Assembly: GCF_900156065.1 (NCBI RefSeq)
Contig: NZ_FTNF01000002.1
Location: forward strand, 62,001 to 126,000
Source: Micromonospora avicenniae
Lineage (GTDB): Bacteria; Actinomycetota; Actinomycetes; Mycobacteriales; Micromonosporaceae
Length of the DNA: 64,000 bases
Reading direction: 5' to 3'
In this document: positions 33,982 through 41,472 of the stretch, one piece after another
How the letters are laid out: every line of letters begins with the position of its first letter
Position numbering within the stretch: the stretch's first letter is position 1
The notes under the pieces: model-generated
The model's database searches: none
Seen by the model: the letters and a program-made list of their open reading frames with translations, nothing else
What the model was told of the DNA's origin: nothing
Position numbers and translations under genes: made by a program

Positions 33982-35463
33982 ATGACCGAGGAGCGCGCCG
34001 CCGACAAGCCGACGGATGGTACGGAATCGCACGATCCGGCCTTCCCGGAGGCGTTTCTGTCCTTCATGCGGCAGGGCTGGCGGGACAGCGAGCTGGCGGT
34101 CACCCCCGCCCCCCAGGCACCCAACCACGCCAAGCGCCGCGCCGCTCTCTCGGCGGCCTTCCCCGGCGAGACGCTGGTGATCCCCACCGGGAACGAGAAG
34201 GTACGCGCGAACGACACCGCCTACCCGTTCCGGGCCGGCAGCGACTTCGCCTATCTGACAGGTGATCTCGAGCCGGACAGCGTGCTGGTGATGCGGCCGA
34301 ACGGCTCCGGGCACGACGCGACGCTGTACATGCGCCCCCGCTCGTCCCGGCAGACCGACGAGTTCTTCCGCAGCCGGCACGGCGAGCTGTGGGTGGGCCG
34401 ACGGCCGACGCTGACGGAGAAGTCGACCGAGCTCGGCCTGCCTACCGCTGACCTGGCCGAGCTGGAAGTGGCCCTCGCCGACCTGGCGCCACGGCGTACC
34501 CGGGTGCTGCGCGGTTTCGACTCACGGGTCGATGCGGCAGTGCGCCCGTACGACGGCCCGCGCGCCGAGGGCCAGCCGGCCCGGGACCACGAACTGGCTG
34601 TCGTGATCTCCGAGCTGAAGCTGGTCAAGGACGAGTGGGAGATCGCGCAGCTCCAGGAGGCGATCGACGCCACCGTACGAGGCTTCGAGGACGTGGCGCG
34701 TGTTCTCCCCGCCGACCGGGGCGTCTCCGAGCGGCTTCTGGAGGGTGTCTTCGCGCTGCGGGCCCGGCACGACGGCAACGACGTCGGTTACGGCTCGATC
34801 GTCGGGGCCGGGGAGCACGCCACCACCCTGCACTGGGTGCACAACCACGGCACCACCCGTCCGGGTGAGCTGCTGCTGATGGACATGGGCGTGGAGAACC
34901 GCAACCTCTACACCGCCGACGTCACCCGGGTGGTGCCGGTGGACGGCCGGTTCACGCCGCTGCAACGCCAGGTCTACGACATCGTGTACGCGTCGCAGCA
35001 GGCCGGCATCGACTTCATCAAGCCGGGAGTCGAGTTCCGTGAGGTCCACCGGACCTGCATGCGAGTCCTCGCCGCAGGCTTGGCCGACCTGGGCCTGCTT
35101 CCGGTGAGCGTGGACGAGGCGATGGACGAGAAGTCGACGGTCTACCGGCGCTGGACGCTGCACGGCTTCGGGCACATGCTCGGCATCGACGTACACGACT
35201 GCGCCAACGCCTCGAAGGAGAAGTACCGCGAGGGCACGCTCGGTGAGGGCTACGTGCTGACGGTCGAGCCCGGGCTCTACTTCCAGCCGGAGGACGAACT
35301 GGTCCCCGAGGAGCTGCGCGGCATCGGCATCCGCATCGAGGACGACGTGCTGGTCACCGCGTCCGGCGCGGTGAACCTCTCGGCCGGCCTGCCGCGAGCG
35401 GCCGACGAGGTGGAGACCTGGCTGGCCGCGCAGCGGGAGGCCGGTCCGCGCCTGCCGAACTGA
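33982..35463 (+). CDS. pepP: Xaa-Pro aminopeptidase (M24B)
   Basis: 493 residues from an ATG at 33982 behind GAGAGGAA. The N-terminal creatinase-like domain spans residues 30-210. The catalytic pita-bread domain follows, with metal ligands Asp in LLMDMGVENRN and YTADVTRVV, His in HGFGHMLGIDVHD, and Glu in LTVEPGLYF and GIRIEDDVLV. It removes N-terminal residues ahead of proline and uses two metal ions. There is no signal peptide, so it is cytoplasmic. Confidence 0.93.
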   Translation: MTEERAADKPTDGTESHDPAFPEAFLSFMRQGWRDSELAVTPAPQAPNHAKRRAALSAAFPGETLVIPTGNEKVRANDTAYPFRAGSDFAYLTGDLEPDSVLVMRPNGSGHDATLYMRPRSSRQTDEFFRSRHGELWVGRRPTLTEKSTELGLPTADLAELEVALADLAPRRTRVLRGFDSRVDAAVRPYDGPRAEGQPARDHELAVVISELKLVKDEWEIAQLQEAIDATVRGFEDVARVLPADRGVSERLLEGVFALRARHDGNDVGYGSIVGAGEHATTLHWVHNHGTTRPGELLLMDMGVENRNLYTADVTRVVPVDGRFTPLQRQVYDIVYASQQAGIDFIKPGVEFREVHRTCMRVLAAGLADLGLLPVSVDEAMDEKSTVYRRWTLHGFGHMLGIDVHDCANASKEKYREGTLGEGYVLTVEPGLYFQPEDELVPEELRGIGIRIEDDVLVTASGAVNLSAGLPRAADEVETWLAAQREAGPRLPN

Positions 35464-35481
35464 CCCCGCACCCACGACCAC

Positions 35482-35546
35482 GGCGGGCCCCGCCGCCGAC
35501 GTCCGCGACGCACCTCGTCGTCAGGGCGCCGGCGGCGGGGCCCGCC
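35482..35546 (+). terminator. Long GC hairpin after pepP
   Basis: GGCGGGCCCCGCCGCCG (35482-35498) pairs perfectly with its complement at 35530-35546. Flanking CCACGAC and GTCGTGG extend the stem. The loop is 31 nt. Confidence 0.65.
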
Positions 35547-35895
35547 GGCGTCGTGGCCTGATCTCATCTCTCCCCGCCCGACCTGCCCGGCCTGCGGTCG
35601 CTCGACCCGCATCTGCCATCTGCGGGGCGCTACGGGCTGTGCATGCCCGATCATCACCCTCGCCCCACTGGGGTATCCGGGCATGCTTCTCGCCGCCAAC
35701 CATGCCCTGATGGCACCCGTGGGCTCTCCGTCACCGGGCGCGCTCCGAGCACCAGTCGTGTCAGGCAGGACTCGGGCGTCCGGACTACCGCCATGCGCGC
35801 CGTGCACACCTAATGTGGGGTTATCTCAGGTATGGCCGCATAGTGAAGAACTCTCCCATACGGTGTTGTTCAGCAGCTACAACCGATTTGTAGCG

Positions 35896-35925
35896 AAGGC
35901 CGCCTCGCCATGGCGAAGCGACCTT
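35896..35925 (+). promoter_or_regulatory. Hairpin in the leader of the beta-helix gene
   Basis: AAGGCCGCCTCGCCA and TGGCGAAGCGACCTT form a near-perfect inverted repeat with two mismatches, centred on the palindrome TCGCCATGGCGA. It ends 32 bp before the start codon at 35958. In RNA it could affect stability or translation. Apart from this and the terminator at 35482, the 494-bp gap 35464-35957 holds nothing I can identify. Confidence 0.4.
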
Positions 35926-35957
35926 GTCTGGGTACAAGGAGAGGGCAGAGAGCTCCG

Positions 35958-38261
35958 ATGTCCAACCACCTTCGCAAGAACGATGACGCGACTGGCGAGA
36001 AGAACTCCCCGTTCCGCCGCCGCCGGCTCTGGCTCGTCACAGGCGTTGCGGGCCTCGCGGGAGCGGTCGGCCTCACCGGCGTCGCGTACGCCACCACCGG
36101 CGTGACCGGCGCGCACCGACTGGTTGACGTCAAGTGGTCGACCTCCCAGTTGGTCAGCGACGACGGCAAGGACCAGGCCAAGGACGACAAGGACAAGGAC
36201 GACAAGGGCAGGGACAAGGACGACCGCGACGAGGTGCGGGAGGTGGAGTGCGACGACGATGCCCTCGTCGAAGCCCTCGAACTCGCCAACCGTGACGACG
36301 GCGGAACGCTGAAGCTGGCCAAGGACTGCACCTACGAGCTCGACCAGCACGACAAGAAGTCCGAAGCGGGCCTGCCGACGATCAAGCAGGAAGTCACCAT
36401 CGAGGGCAACGGCGCGACGATCAAACGGGAAGCCGAAGAGGGCTTCCGGATCTTCCGGGTCGCCGACGGCGGCAACCTGACCCTGAAGGACGTCACGGTC
36501 CGCAACGGCGCCGCCGGCGAAGACCGCAAGGACGACAAGGACAAGCACGACAAGGACAAGGAGCCGCCGAAGAAGTGGGTTCCCGGCAACCAGCCCGGGA
36601 GCTGGGGTGGGGCTCCGGCCGCACCCGCCGCTCCCGCTGCGGCTCCGGCCCAGGCCGCCGCTCCCGCTGCGGCACCGGCCAAGGCCGCCGTACCGGCCAG
36701 GGCCGCCGCTCCCGCTGCGGCACCGGCCAAGGCCGCGGCACCCCCCCAGGCCGCAGCACCGGCCCAGGCCGCCGTCGAGGCTGCGGTCGAGGCCGCAGCA
36801 CCGGCCCAGGCTGCCGTTCCGGCTGCGGTCGAGGCTGCGGCACCGGCTGCGGCCGTCAAGGCACCCGCCGCACCCGCCGCTCCCGCTGCGGCTGCGGCTC
36901 CGGCCGCCGCTGCGGCTCCGGCCCCCACGTCCACGAAGCCGGCCGAGGACAAGAAGGAGTGGGACGGCAAGGACAAGCACGACAAGGACAAGCACGACGA
37001 GGACCGCAAGGACGACAAGGAGCACGAGGGCGACGGCGGTGGCCTGCTGGTCGAACGCGGCGGCGAGGCCCACCTGGTGAACGCCAAGTTCGTCCTCAAC
37101 AGCGCCGAGAACAACGGCGGCGCCATCGCCAACTTCGGCCGGGTCAAGGCCGAGGGCAGCACCTTCGACAACAACCACGCCGGAGAGGACGGCGGCGCCA
37201 TCTTCAACGCCGGAGTCCTCGACGTCAAGGGCTCCGACGGCAAGGGCCCCGAGTCCCGCATCAGCAACAACACCGCGGGCAAGGACGGCGGCGGCATCGC
37301 CAACGGCCACAGCGACAAGAAGAAGGACGAGCACGACAAGAAGAAGGACGAGCACGGCAACACGAGCCCCGCCAGCAGCGGCTGGTACGGCGAGGAGTCC
37401 GGCAAGGACAAGGACAAGGGCAAGGACAAGCACGACGAGGACCGCAAGGACGACAGGGCCGGCACCGTCACGATCGAGAAGACGCTCATCGAGGGCAACA
37501 GCGCCAAGAAGAACGGCGGCGGTCTGTCCAGCAGCGATGGCTTCGTCGAGGTCCGGTGGACGTTCATCAAGAACAACACCGCCGGCGAGAACGGTGGCGG
37601 CATCGCCGCCGTCGACACTGTACTGACGGTCAAGGACAGCTCCGTCGAGAAGAACAAGGCTCACAAGGACGGCGGCGGTATCTACAACGTCAGCAGCGAC
37701 GACGACAAGAAGCACGACTCCTGGAGCGGCAAGGACAAGAACAAGGACGAGGAGGACCGCGCCTCCGCCACCGTCACCGACAGTGAGATCTTCGAGAACA
37801 GCGCGGGCCGCTTCGGTGGCGGCATCTTCAACGGCAAGCCGTTTGAGGACAAGGACAAGGGCAAGGACTGGCACAACGGCGCCAACCTGGCCGGCCCAAC
37901 CGCCTGGGACACCTCGTGGTGGAAGGACAAGGACGGCGAGGACCGCAAGGACCTCGGCGCCAGCCTGGCCCTGCGCGACACCAAGATCAAGGAGAACTTC
38001 GCCGGCAAGAACGGCGGCGGCATCTACAACAACGAAGGCAAGGTGACCCTGACCAACACCAAGGTCACCAAGAACAAGGCCGACAACGGCAACGAGCACG
38101 ACAAGGGCAAGGACAAGGGCAAGGACGGCGACAAGGACCACAAGGGGATCGCCGGCGGCATCTTCAACAAGGATGGGAAGGTCAAGCTCGACGACGACTC
38201 GACCATCACCGACAACGACCCCACCAACTGCGCCAACACTGTCGAGGACTGCTTCAACTGA
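35958..38261 (+). CDS. Secreted beta-helix surface protein with Lys/Asp-rich insertions
   Basis: 767 residues from an ATG at 35958; upstream codons to 35910 lie in the leader hairpin. A basic run and hydrophobic helix (RRRRLWLVTGVAGLAGAVGL) act as signal peptide. From about residue 85 the protein is a parallel beta-helix with nine GG[AG]I-type turns (for example NNGGAIANFG, DGGAIFN, NGGGIYNN), as in chlamydial Pmp-like and other surface proteins. The helix is broken by highly charged insertions of alternating Lys and Asp (KDDKDKHDKDK and similar) and one Ala/Pro-rich block of about 110 residues. There are only four Cys, two of them at the very end. No sortase motif is seen. Probably an adhesin or wall-associated protein; the charged insertions have no parallel that I know. 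Confidence 0.75.
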   Translation: MSNHLRKNDDATGEKNSPFRRRRLWLVTGVAGLAGAVGLTGVAYATTGVTGAHRLVDVKWSTSQLVSDDGKDQAKDDKDKDDKGRDKDDRDEVREVECDDDALVEALELANRDDGGTLKLAKDCTYELDQHDKKSEAGLPTIKQEVTIEGNGATIKREAEEGFRIFRVADGGNLTLKDVTVRNGAAGEDRKDDKDKHDKDKEPPKKWVPGNQPGSWGGAPAAPAAPAAAPAQAAAPAAAPAKAAVPARAAAPAAAPAKAAAPPQAAAPAQAAVEAAVEAAAPAQAAVPAAVEAAAPAAAVKAPAAPAAPAAAAAPAAAAAPAPTSTKPAEDKKEWDGKDKHDKDKHDEDRKDDKEHEGDGGGLLVERGGEAHLVNAKFVLNSAENNGGAIANFGRVKAEGSTFDNNHAGEDGGAIFNAGVLDVKGSDGKGPESRISNNTAGKDGGGIANGHSDKKKDEHDKKKDEHGNTSPASSGWYGEESGKDKDKGKDKHDEDRKDDRAGTVTIEKTLIEGNSAKKNGGGLSSSDGFVEVRWTFIKNNTAGENGGGIAAVDTVLTVKDSSVEKNKAHKDGGGIYNVSSDDDKKHDSWSGKDKNKDEEDRASATVTDSEIFENSAGRFGGGIFNGKPFEDKDKGKDWHNGANLAGPTAWDTSWWKDKDGEDRKDLGASLALRDTKIKENFAGKNGGGIYNNEGKVTLTNTKVTKNKADNGNEHDKGKDKGKDGDKDHKGIAGGIFNKDGKVKLDDDSTITDNDPTNCANTVEDCFN
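36610..36932 (+). repeat. Ala/Pro-coding tandem degenerate repeats
   Basis: Within the beta-helix gene, units like CCCGCTGCGGCACCGGCC recur with small changes and encode APAAAPAKA- and APAQAAVEAA-like runs. Such tracts change length by slippage and here make a flexible linker between two halves of the beta-helix. Confidence 0.7.
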
Positions 38262-38295
38262 GCAACGCGACAGCGAAGCAACGACGCAGAAGTTC

Positions 38296-38326
38296 GGCCC
38301 CCTGCCACCTCCGGTGGCAGGGGGCC
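38296..38326 (+). terminator. Strong terminator after the beta-helix gene
   Basis: GGCCCCCTGCCACC (38296-38309) and its exact complement (38313-38326) with a 3-nt loop, 34 bp past the stop codon. Confidence 0.85.
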
Positions 38327-38529
38327 GACACGTGCGATCCAGCGCTGCGAAAACCACACGCCGCGGGCCGAGCCTCGCCGTGGAGCAGGATCGACTTGCC
38401 GTCCACGCCGTCGCGGGCCGGGGTCAGGCGGTCCAGTGCCTCCCGTACGGCCAGGATGTTCGCCTGGGGCGCAAGGAACGCGACGCCGAGGGCCTGCCAC
38501 CCGTACCGCAAGCCCCGCGGGAAGAGGAG

Positions 38530-39261
38530 TCAGAGACCGCTGCAGGTGACGCCGTTGACGGAGCACGCCACCGGGCGGGTCTCCGCCCGCTCCACATGGA
38601 ACATGAGTCGCACCGACGCGCCCGGTGCGAGGTCGGCTCCACCTGTGTAGGTGTAGATGTCGTCGTTCTCGCGCAGCTTCCCCTGCTGGGCGTTCATCAC
38701 CCAGGCGGTGGTCACGCGACCACCGGAGAACTCCAGCCGGACCTGCCAGTCCTGGTCGTTCCCGGAGACGTTACTGACCTGCACCTCCCCGATGAAGCCG
38801 CCGCTGAAGGTGCTGCTCACCCGGTACCGGCCGGTCAACGTGGGTGGTGCCGGCGGCGCCGCTGACACCTGCGGCGCGTCGGAGACCCGCGGACTCGGAG
38901 TGACCGAGGGCGATCCGGGCGGAGCCGCCGTCGCACTCGACGCCGACGCCGACGACGTCGGCACGGCCGAGGTCGACGAGGGAGTCGGCGTGACCGACAC
39001 CGACGGTGGACGCGTCCCACCTGTCGAGTCGGCGGACGCGGAGCCGGTCGGCGACGCGGACAGCCAGGGCGGCGTCGGCATCGGCGCTCCGACTTCGAGC
39101 CCGCGCGGCACCTCCGAATCATCGGAGCGGCCCCGGTAGGTGCTGAGCACGATGATCAGCAGCACCACCATGACCACCACCCCGGCGAAGACCACGATCC
39201 AAGGCGAGGACGCCACGGCCCTGCCATGTCTGCGTCGGGCGCCCTGATCCGTGCCGGACAT
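38530..39261 (-). CDS. Membrane-anchored CBM2-like protein A
   Basis: 243 residues from an ATG at 39261 right after GGGAGG; the frame is open further upstream without a better start. Residues 20-45 are one membrane helix (WIVVFAGVVVMVVLLIIVL). Then comes a Ser/Thr/Pro linker of about 95 residues. The C-terminal 100 residues resemble a family 2 carbohydrate-binding module (YRVSSTFSGGFIGEVQVSNV, DWQVRLEFSGG, with surface aromatics and a final Cys pair CSVNGVTC). No catalytic domain is present. It probably binds polysaccharide at the cell surface. A paralogue is encoded just upstream. Confidence 0.75.
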   Translation of the reverse strand: MSGTDQGARRRHGRAVASSPWIVVFAGVVVMVVLLIIVLSTYRGRSDDSEVPRGLEVGAPMPTPPWLSASPTGSASADSTGGTRPPSVSVTPTPSSTSAVPTSSASASSATAAPPGSPSVTPSPRVSDAPQVSAAPPAPPTLTGRYRVSSTFSGGFIGEVQVSNVSGNDQDWQVRLEFSGGRVTTAWVMNAQQGKLRENDDIYTYTGGADLAPGASVRLMFHVERAETRPVACSVNGVTCSGL

Positions 39262-39299
39262 GTCCCTCCCTCTCCTGGTCGCCCGGGGAGCGTAACGGG

Positions 39300-39962
39300 T
39301 CAGGCGAGGACGCACTCGTTGCCGTTCACCGCGCACCCGCTGAGCTGGTCGCCGCGGCTGAACCGCAGATGCAATTCGACGCTTCGCCCCTGCGGGAGCG
39401 AGCCGTGGCCGCGCAGCACGTACCGGCCGTCACCTCCGGGCACCACAGAGACCGGTGCGCCGGAGACCCGCAGGTGCCGGACCCGGCCGGTGAAGATGAG
39501 GTCGACCGTCCACTCCTCGGGGCGGCCGGTCTCGTTGCGCAGCACCAGCTCCGCGACGACGTCGTTCCGGTCGGTCTCCCGCACCCGGTAGGTGGCCGTC
39601 AACGCTCCGCCGTCGACGGGCGCCGGCTGGTTGGACTGAGGCGCGGACGGGGACCGAGGCGACGTCGCGGTCGGCGACCGGCGTACGGCTCGGGACGGAC
39701 TTACCGCAGCGCGGGAAGGGCTCGTCCTCGGGGTGGGCGATGCGGCGGTGGAACCGTTCGTCGCCGCCGGCGAGACCGGTGACACCGGCGGTGGTCCCGG
39801 AGCGGCAGCCGGCTCCGGCTCACGGACCCGGAAGGACAGCGACGCGACGAGCAGGAGGATCGCCAGGGTGAGGACGCCAAGCAGCACGACGACCCACGGC
39901 GCGGACGCCACCACCTTGGACGCGGTCCCCGGTTCCGGTGCCCCGGCAGGCCGCACAGGCAT
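39300..39962 (-). CDS. Membrane-anchored CBM2-like protein B
   Basis: 220 residues from an ATG at 39962 behind GAGGAGAGGGG. The layout is the same as in its neighbour: short cytoplasmic tail, helix (WVVVLLGVLTLAILLLVASL), Ser/Thr/Pro linker, and a CBM2-like beta domain (ATYRVRETDRNDVVAELVL cut short, EEWTVDLIF, final CAVNGNEC). The two proteins are clearly related but far apart in sequence. The genes are 38 bp apart on one strand and probably co-transcribed. The binding target is not known. Confidence 0.72.
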   Translation of the reverse strand: MPVRPAGAPEPGTASKVVASAPWVVVLLGVLTLAILLLVASLSFRVREPEPAAAPGPPPVSPVSPAATNGSTAASPTPRTSPSRAAVSPSRAVRRSPTATSPRSPSAPQSNQPAPVDGGALTATYRVRETDRNDVVAELVLRNETGRPEEWTVDLIFTGRVRHLRVSGAPVSVVPGGDGRYVLRGHGSLPQGRSVELHLRFSRGDQLSGCAVNGNECVLA

Positions 39963-40069
39963 CTGTCCCCTCTCCTCGAAGCCGATCCGCAGCGTAGCCA
40001 GGCTCGGCCACGAGGGAAACGGCATCTCGACCGAAGGGATCGGCCGTCCGGACGGAAGGCTCGCTCCGG

Positions 40070-40459
40070 TCAGCCGGTGCGCACGACGGTACAGATGGCC
40101 GGGCCCGTTTCGGTGCCGCGCAGCAGGTACCGGTAGCGCTCGCCCGGCACCCGCGCGCCGCCGCTGTCCAGGAACTCCCACTCCACGGCAACCATGGCGA
40201 GCAGCGCGGAGATTGGTTGCACGTCCTCGATGAGCGCGTGCGCGGCGATCAGCTCCCGTTCCCGGTAGTCCGGCGCCGCACCCACGAAGGAGAGCGCCAC
40301 CGCCGCCAGCGAGCTGAAGGAGAAACTGTAGGTGTCGGCGACCACCAGCCCGGGCAGGGCATAGCAGCCGGCGAGGGCAGGCACGTCGCCGGCCGTCAGC
40401 GCCACGCCGTACCGGTCGAAGAAGTCGGTCAGCGTATCGAGATCGGTGGAGGCTCTCAC
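40070..40459 (-). CDS. SnoaL-like (NTF2-fold) protein
   Basis: 129 residues from a GTG at 40459 (RASTDLDTLTDFFDRYGVAL). The helix-sheet order and the C-terminal half with WEFLDSGGARVPGERYRYLL suggest the NTF2 fold. No catalytic residue can be named. An ATG 84 bp upstream is in frame but overlaps the next gene. It probably has its own promoter. Function is unknown. Confidence 0.6.
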   Translation of the reverse strand: MRASTDLDTLTDFFDRYGVALTAGDVPALAGCYALPGLVVADTYSFSFSSLAAVALSFVGAAPDYRERELIAAHALIEDVQPISALLAMVAVEWEFLDSGGARVPGERYRYLLRGTETGPAICTVVRTG

Positions 40460-40496
40460 AGCGCAAGCTGTTGCCGGTGGGCGGAGTGGCCAAACC

Positions 40497-41180
40497 TCAG
40501 CGCGCCGGAACGCGTACCTCGATCTCGGCGCCGAGCCGGGCATTCCCGGCCAGACCGAGGTCGTCGCCGCTCCAGAACCGGCCCGGGTCGTACCAGTTCG
40601 GACGCCGGCCGGGCGGCAGCAGATCCATCGCCTCGTAGGTCACCGCCACCACCTCGGCGCAGTACGCCGTCTCCAGCGCCCGGTCGGGGACCGTCGCCGG
40701 TCGGGGTGATCTGCTCCCACCAGCGCGCGCCAGCATGTCACGACCGGGCCGGGGCAGCTGCGGCAGTCGGCCACGCAGCCAGCGCCAGGCGAGCTGCGCG
40801 GTCGACGGGAACGGCGTGCCGTCGAGCCGGGCGATCGTACGGAGCACCGCCTGCTCCGTCTCCGCCCCCGCCGGCGGGTCGAGCTGGCGCAGCCAGGCAC
40901 GCTGCCCGTAGCGGTTGGCCCAGACGCGGACCGCGTCCGCCAGGTCGTGCAACTGCACGCCGCGCTGGTGACCGCCGGACCACAGGTCCGGGAGCGACCT
41001 GCCCAGCTCCGCGTGCCACATCAGGGGCGGCATGTCGTCCAGCACCACGGCCATGCCGACGTGGTTCACCGGGCTGTTGGTGGTGAGCTGGATGGCTCGG
41101 TCCGGCACGCTGCGGCCACGGAAGACCCACAGGTCGCCGGTGCGGGTCAGCTCCACCGCCTCGTCGAGACTGACGCTCAT
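40497..41180 (-). CDS. Permuted papain-like (YiiX/NlpC-type) protein
   Basis: 227 residues from MSVSLDEAVELTRTGDLWVF. A His lies early, in SPVNHVGMAVVLDD near residue 38, while the candidate catalytic Cys comes late, in TAYCAEVVAVTYE near residue 175. This reversed order is typical of permuted NlpC/P60-like enzymes (YiiX and LRAT type), which cleave amide bonds in peptides or lipids. No signal peptide is seen, so a wall substrate is doubtful. The frame extends upstream but family features begin here. Confidence 0.65.
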   Translation of the reverse strand: MSVSLDEAVELTRTGDLWVFRGRSVPDRAIQLTTNSPVNHVGMAVVLDDMPPLMWHAELGRSLPDLWSGGHQRGVQLHDLADAVRVWANRYGQRAWLRQLDPPAGAETEQAVLRTIARLDGTPFPSTAQLAWRWLRGRLPQLPRPGRDMLARAGGSRSPRPATVPDRALETAYCAEVVAVTYEAMDLLPPGRRPNWYDPGRFWSGDDLGLAGNARLGAEIEVRVPAR

Positions 41181-41266
41181 AGGCGCTGAGCCTATGCCGA
41201 TGTCGCTGCCGCGGCGACGGACTCGTCCCGGCGGGTGTCGCACCTGCTCGCGACGGCCGGGGCGTC

Positions 41267-41272
41267 TACGCT
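41267..41272 (+). promoter_or_regulatory. Candidate -10 box, leaderless start
   Basis: TACGCT lies 6 nt before the GTG at 41279 with no ribosome binding site between. Confidence 0.45.
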
Positions 41273-41278
41273 GGACCG

Positions 41279-41461
41279 GTGCGGCGACGGATGCGGTGGT
41301 GGAAGGTGCTCGGGCTGGCCGGTCTCGCCGGTGTGGCGGCCACCGGAGTGGTGATCGCCCGCGCCGAGCGGCGTCGCCGCGCGTACACCCCGGAGGAGAT
41401 CCGGGCACGACTGCTCGCCCGGCACGCGGAGGCCACGGCGCAGGGCGACGACGTCCGCTGA
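41279..41461 (+). CDS. Small single-pass membrane protein
   Basis: 60 residues from a GTG at 41279. A basic start (MRRRMRWWKV) leads into one helix (LGLAGLAGVAATGVVIA), then a charged tail with YTPEEIRARLLARHAEA. This is the layout of small conserved actinobacterial membrane proteins of unknown role. It is supported by a -10-like box and by the change from overlapping minus-strand coding on both sides. Confidence 0.65.
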   Translation: MRRRMRWWKVLGLAGLAGVAATGVVIARAERRRRAYTPEEIRARLLARHAEATAQGDDVR

Positions 41462-41472
41462 AACGCGCCGGG

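Noticed and set aside
31946-33985. Plus-strand frame of 679 codons opposite asnB
   Set aside because: Antisense shadow; the minus strand has the full asparagine synthase with N-terminal Cys.
36610-36932. CRISPR-like or satellite array
   Set aside because: The repeats are degenerate codon-level units for Ala/Pro within a reading frame, without spacers of constant length.
35877-38357. Long minus-strand frame of over 800 codons rich in Val and Leu
   Set aside because: It is the exact antisense of the Lys/Asp-rich beta-helix gene; runs of AAG and GAC read as Leu/Val codons on the other strand. The plus-strand gene has a signal peptide, beta-helix turns and a terminator.
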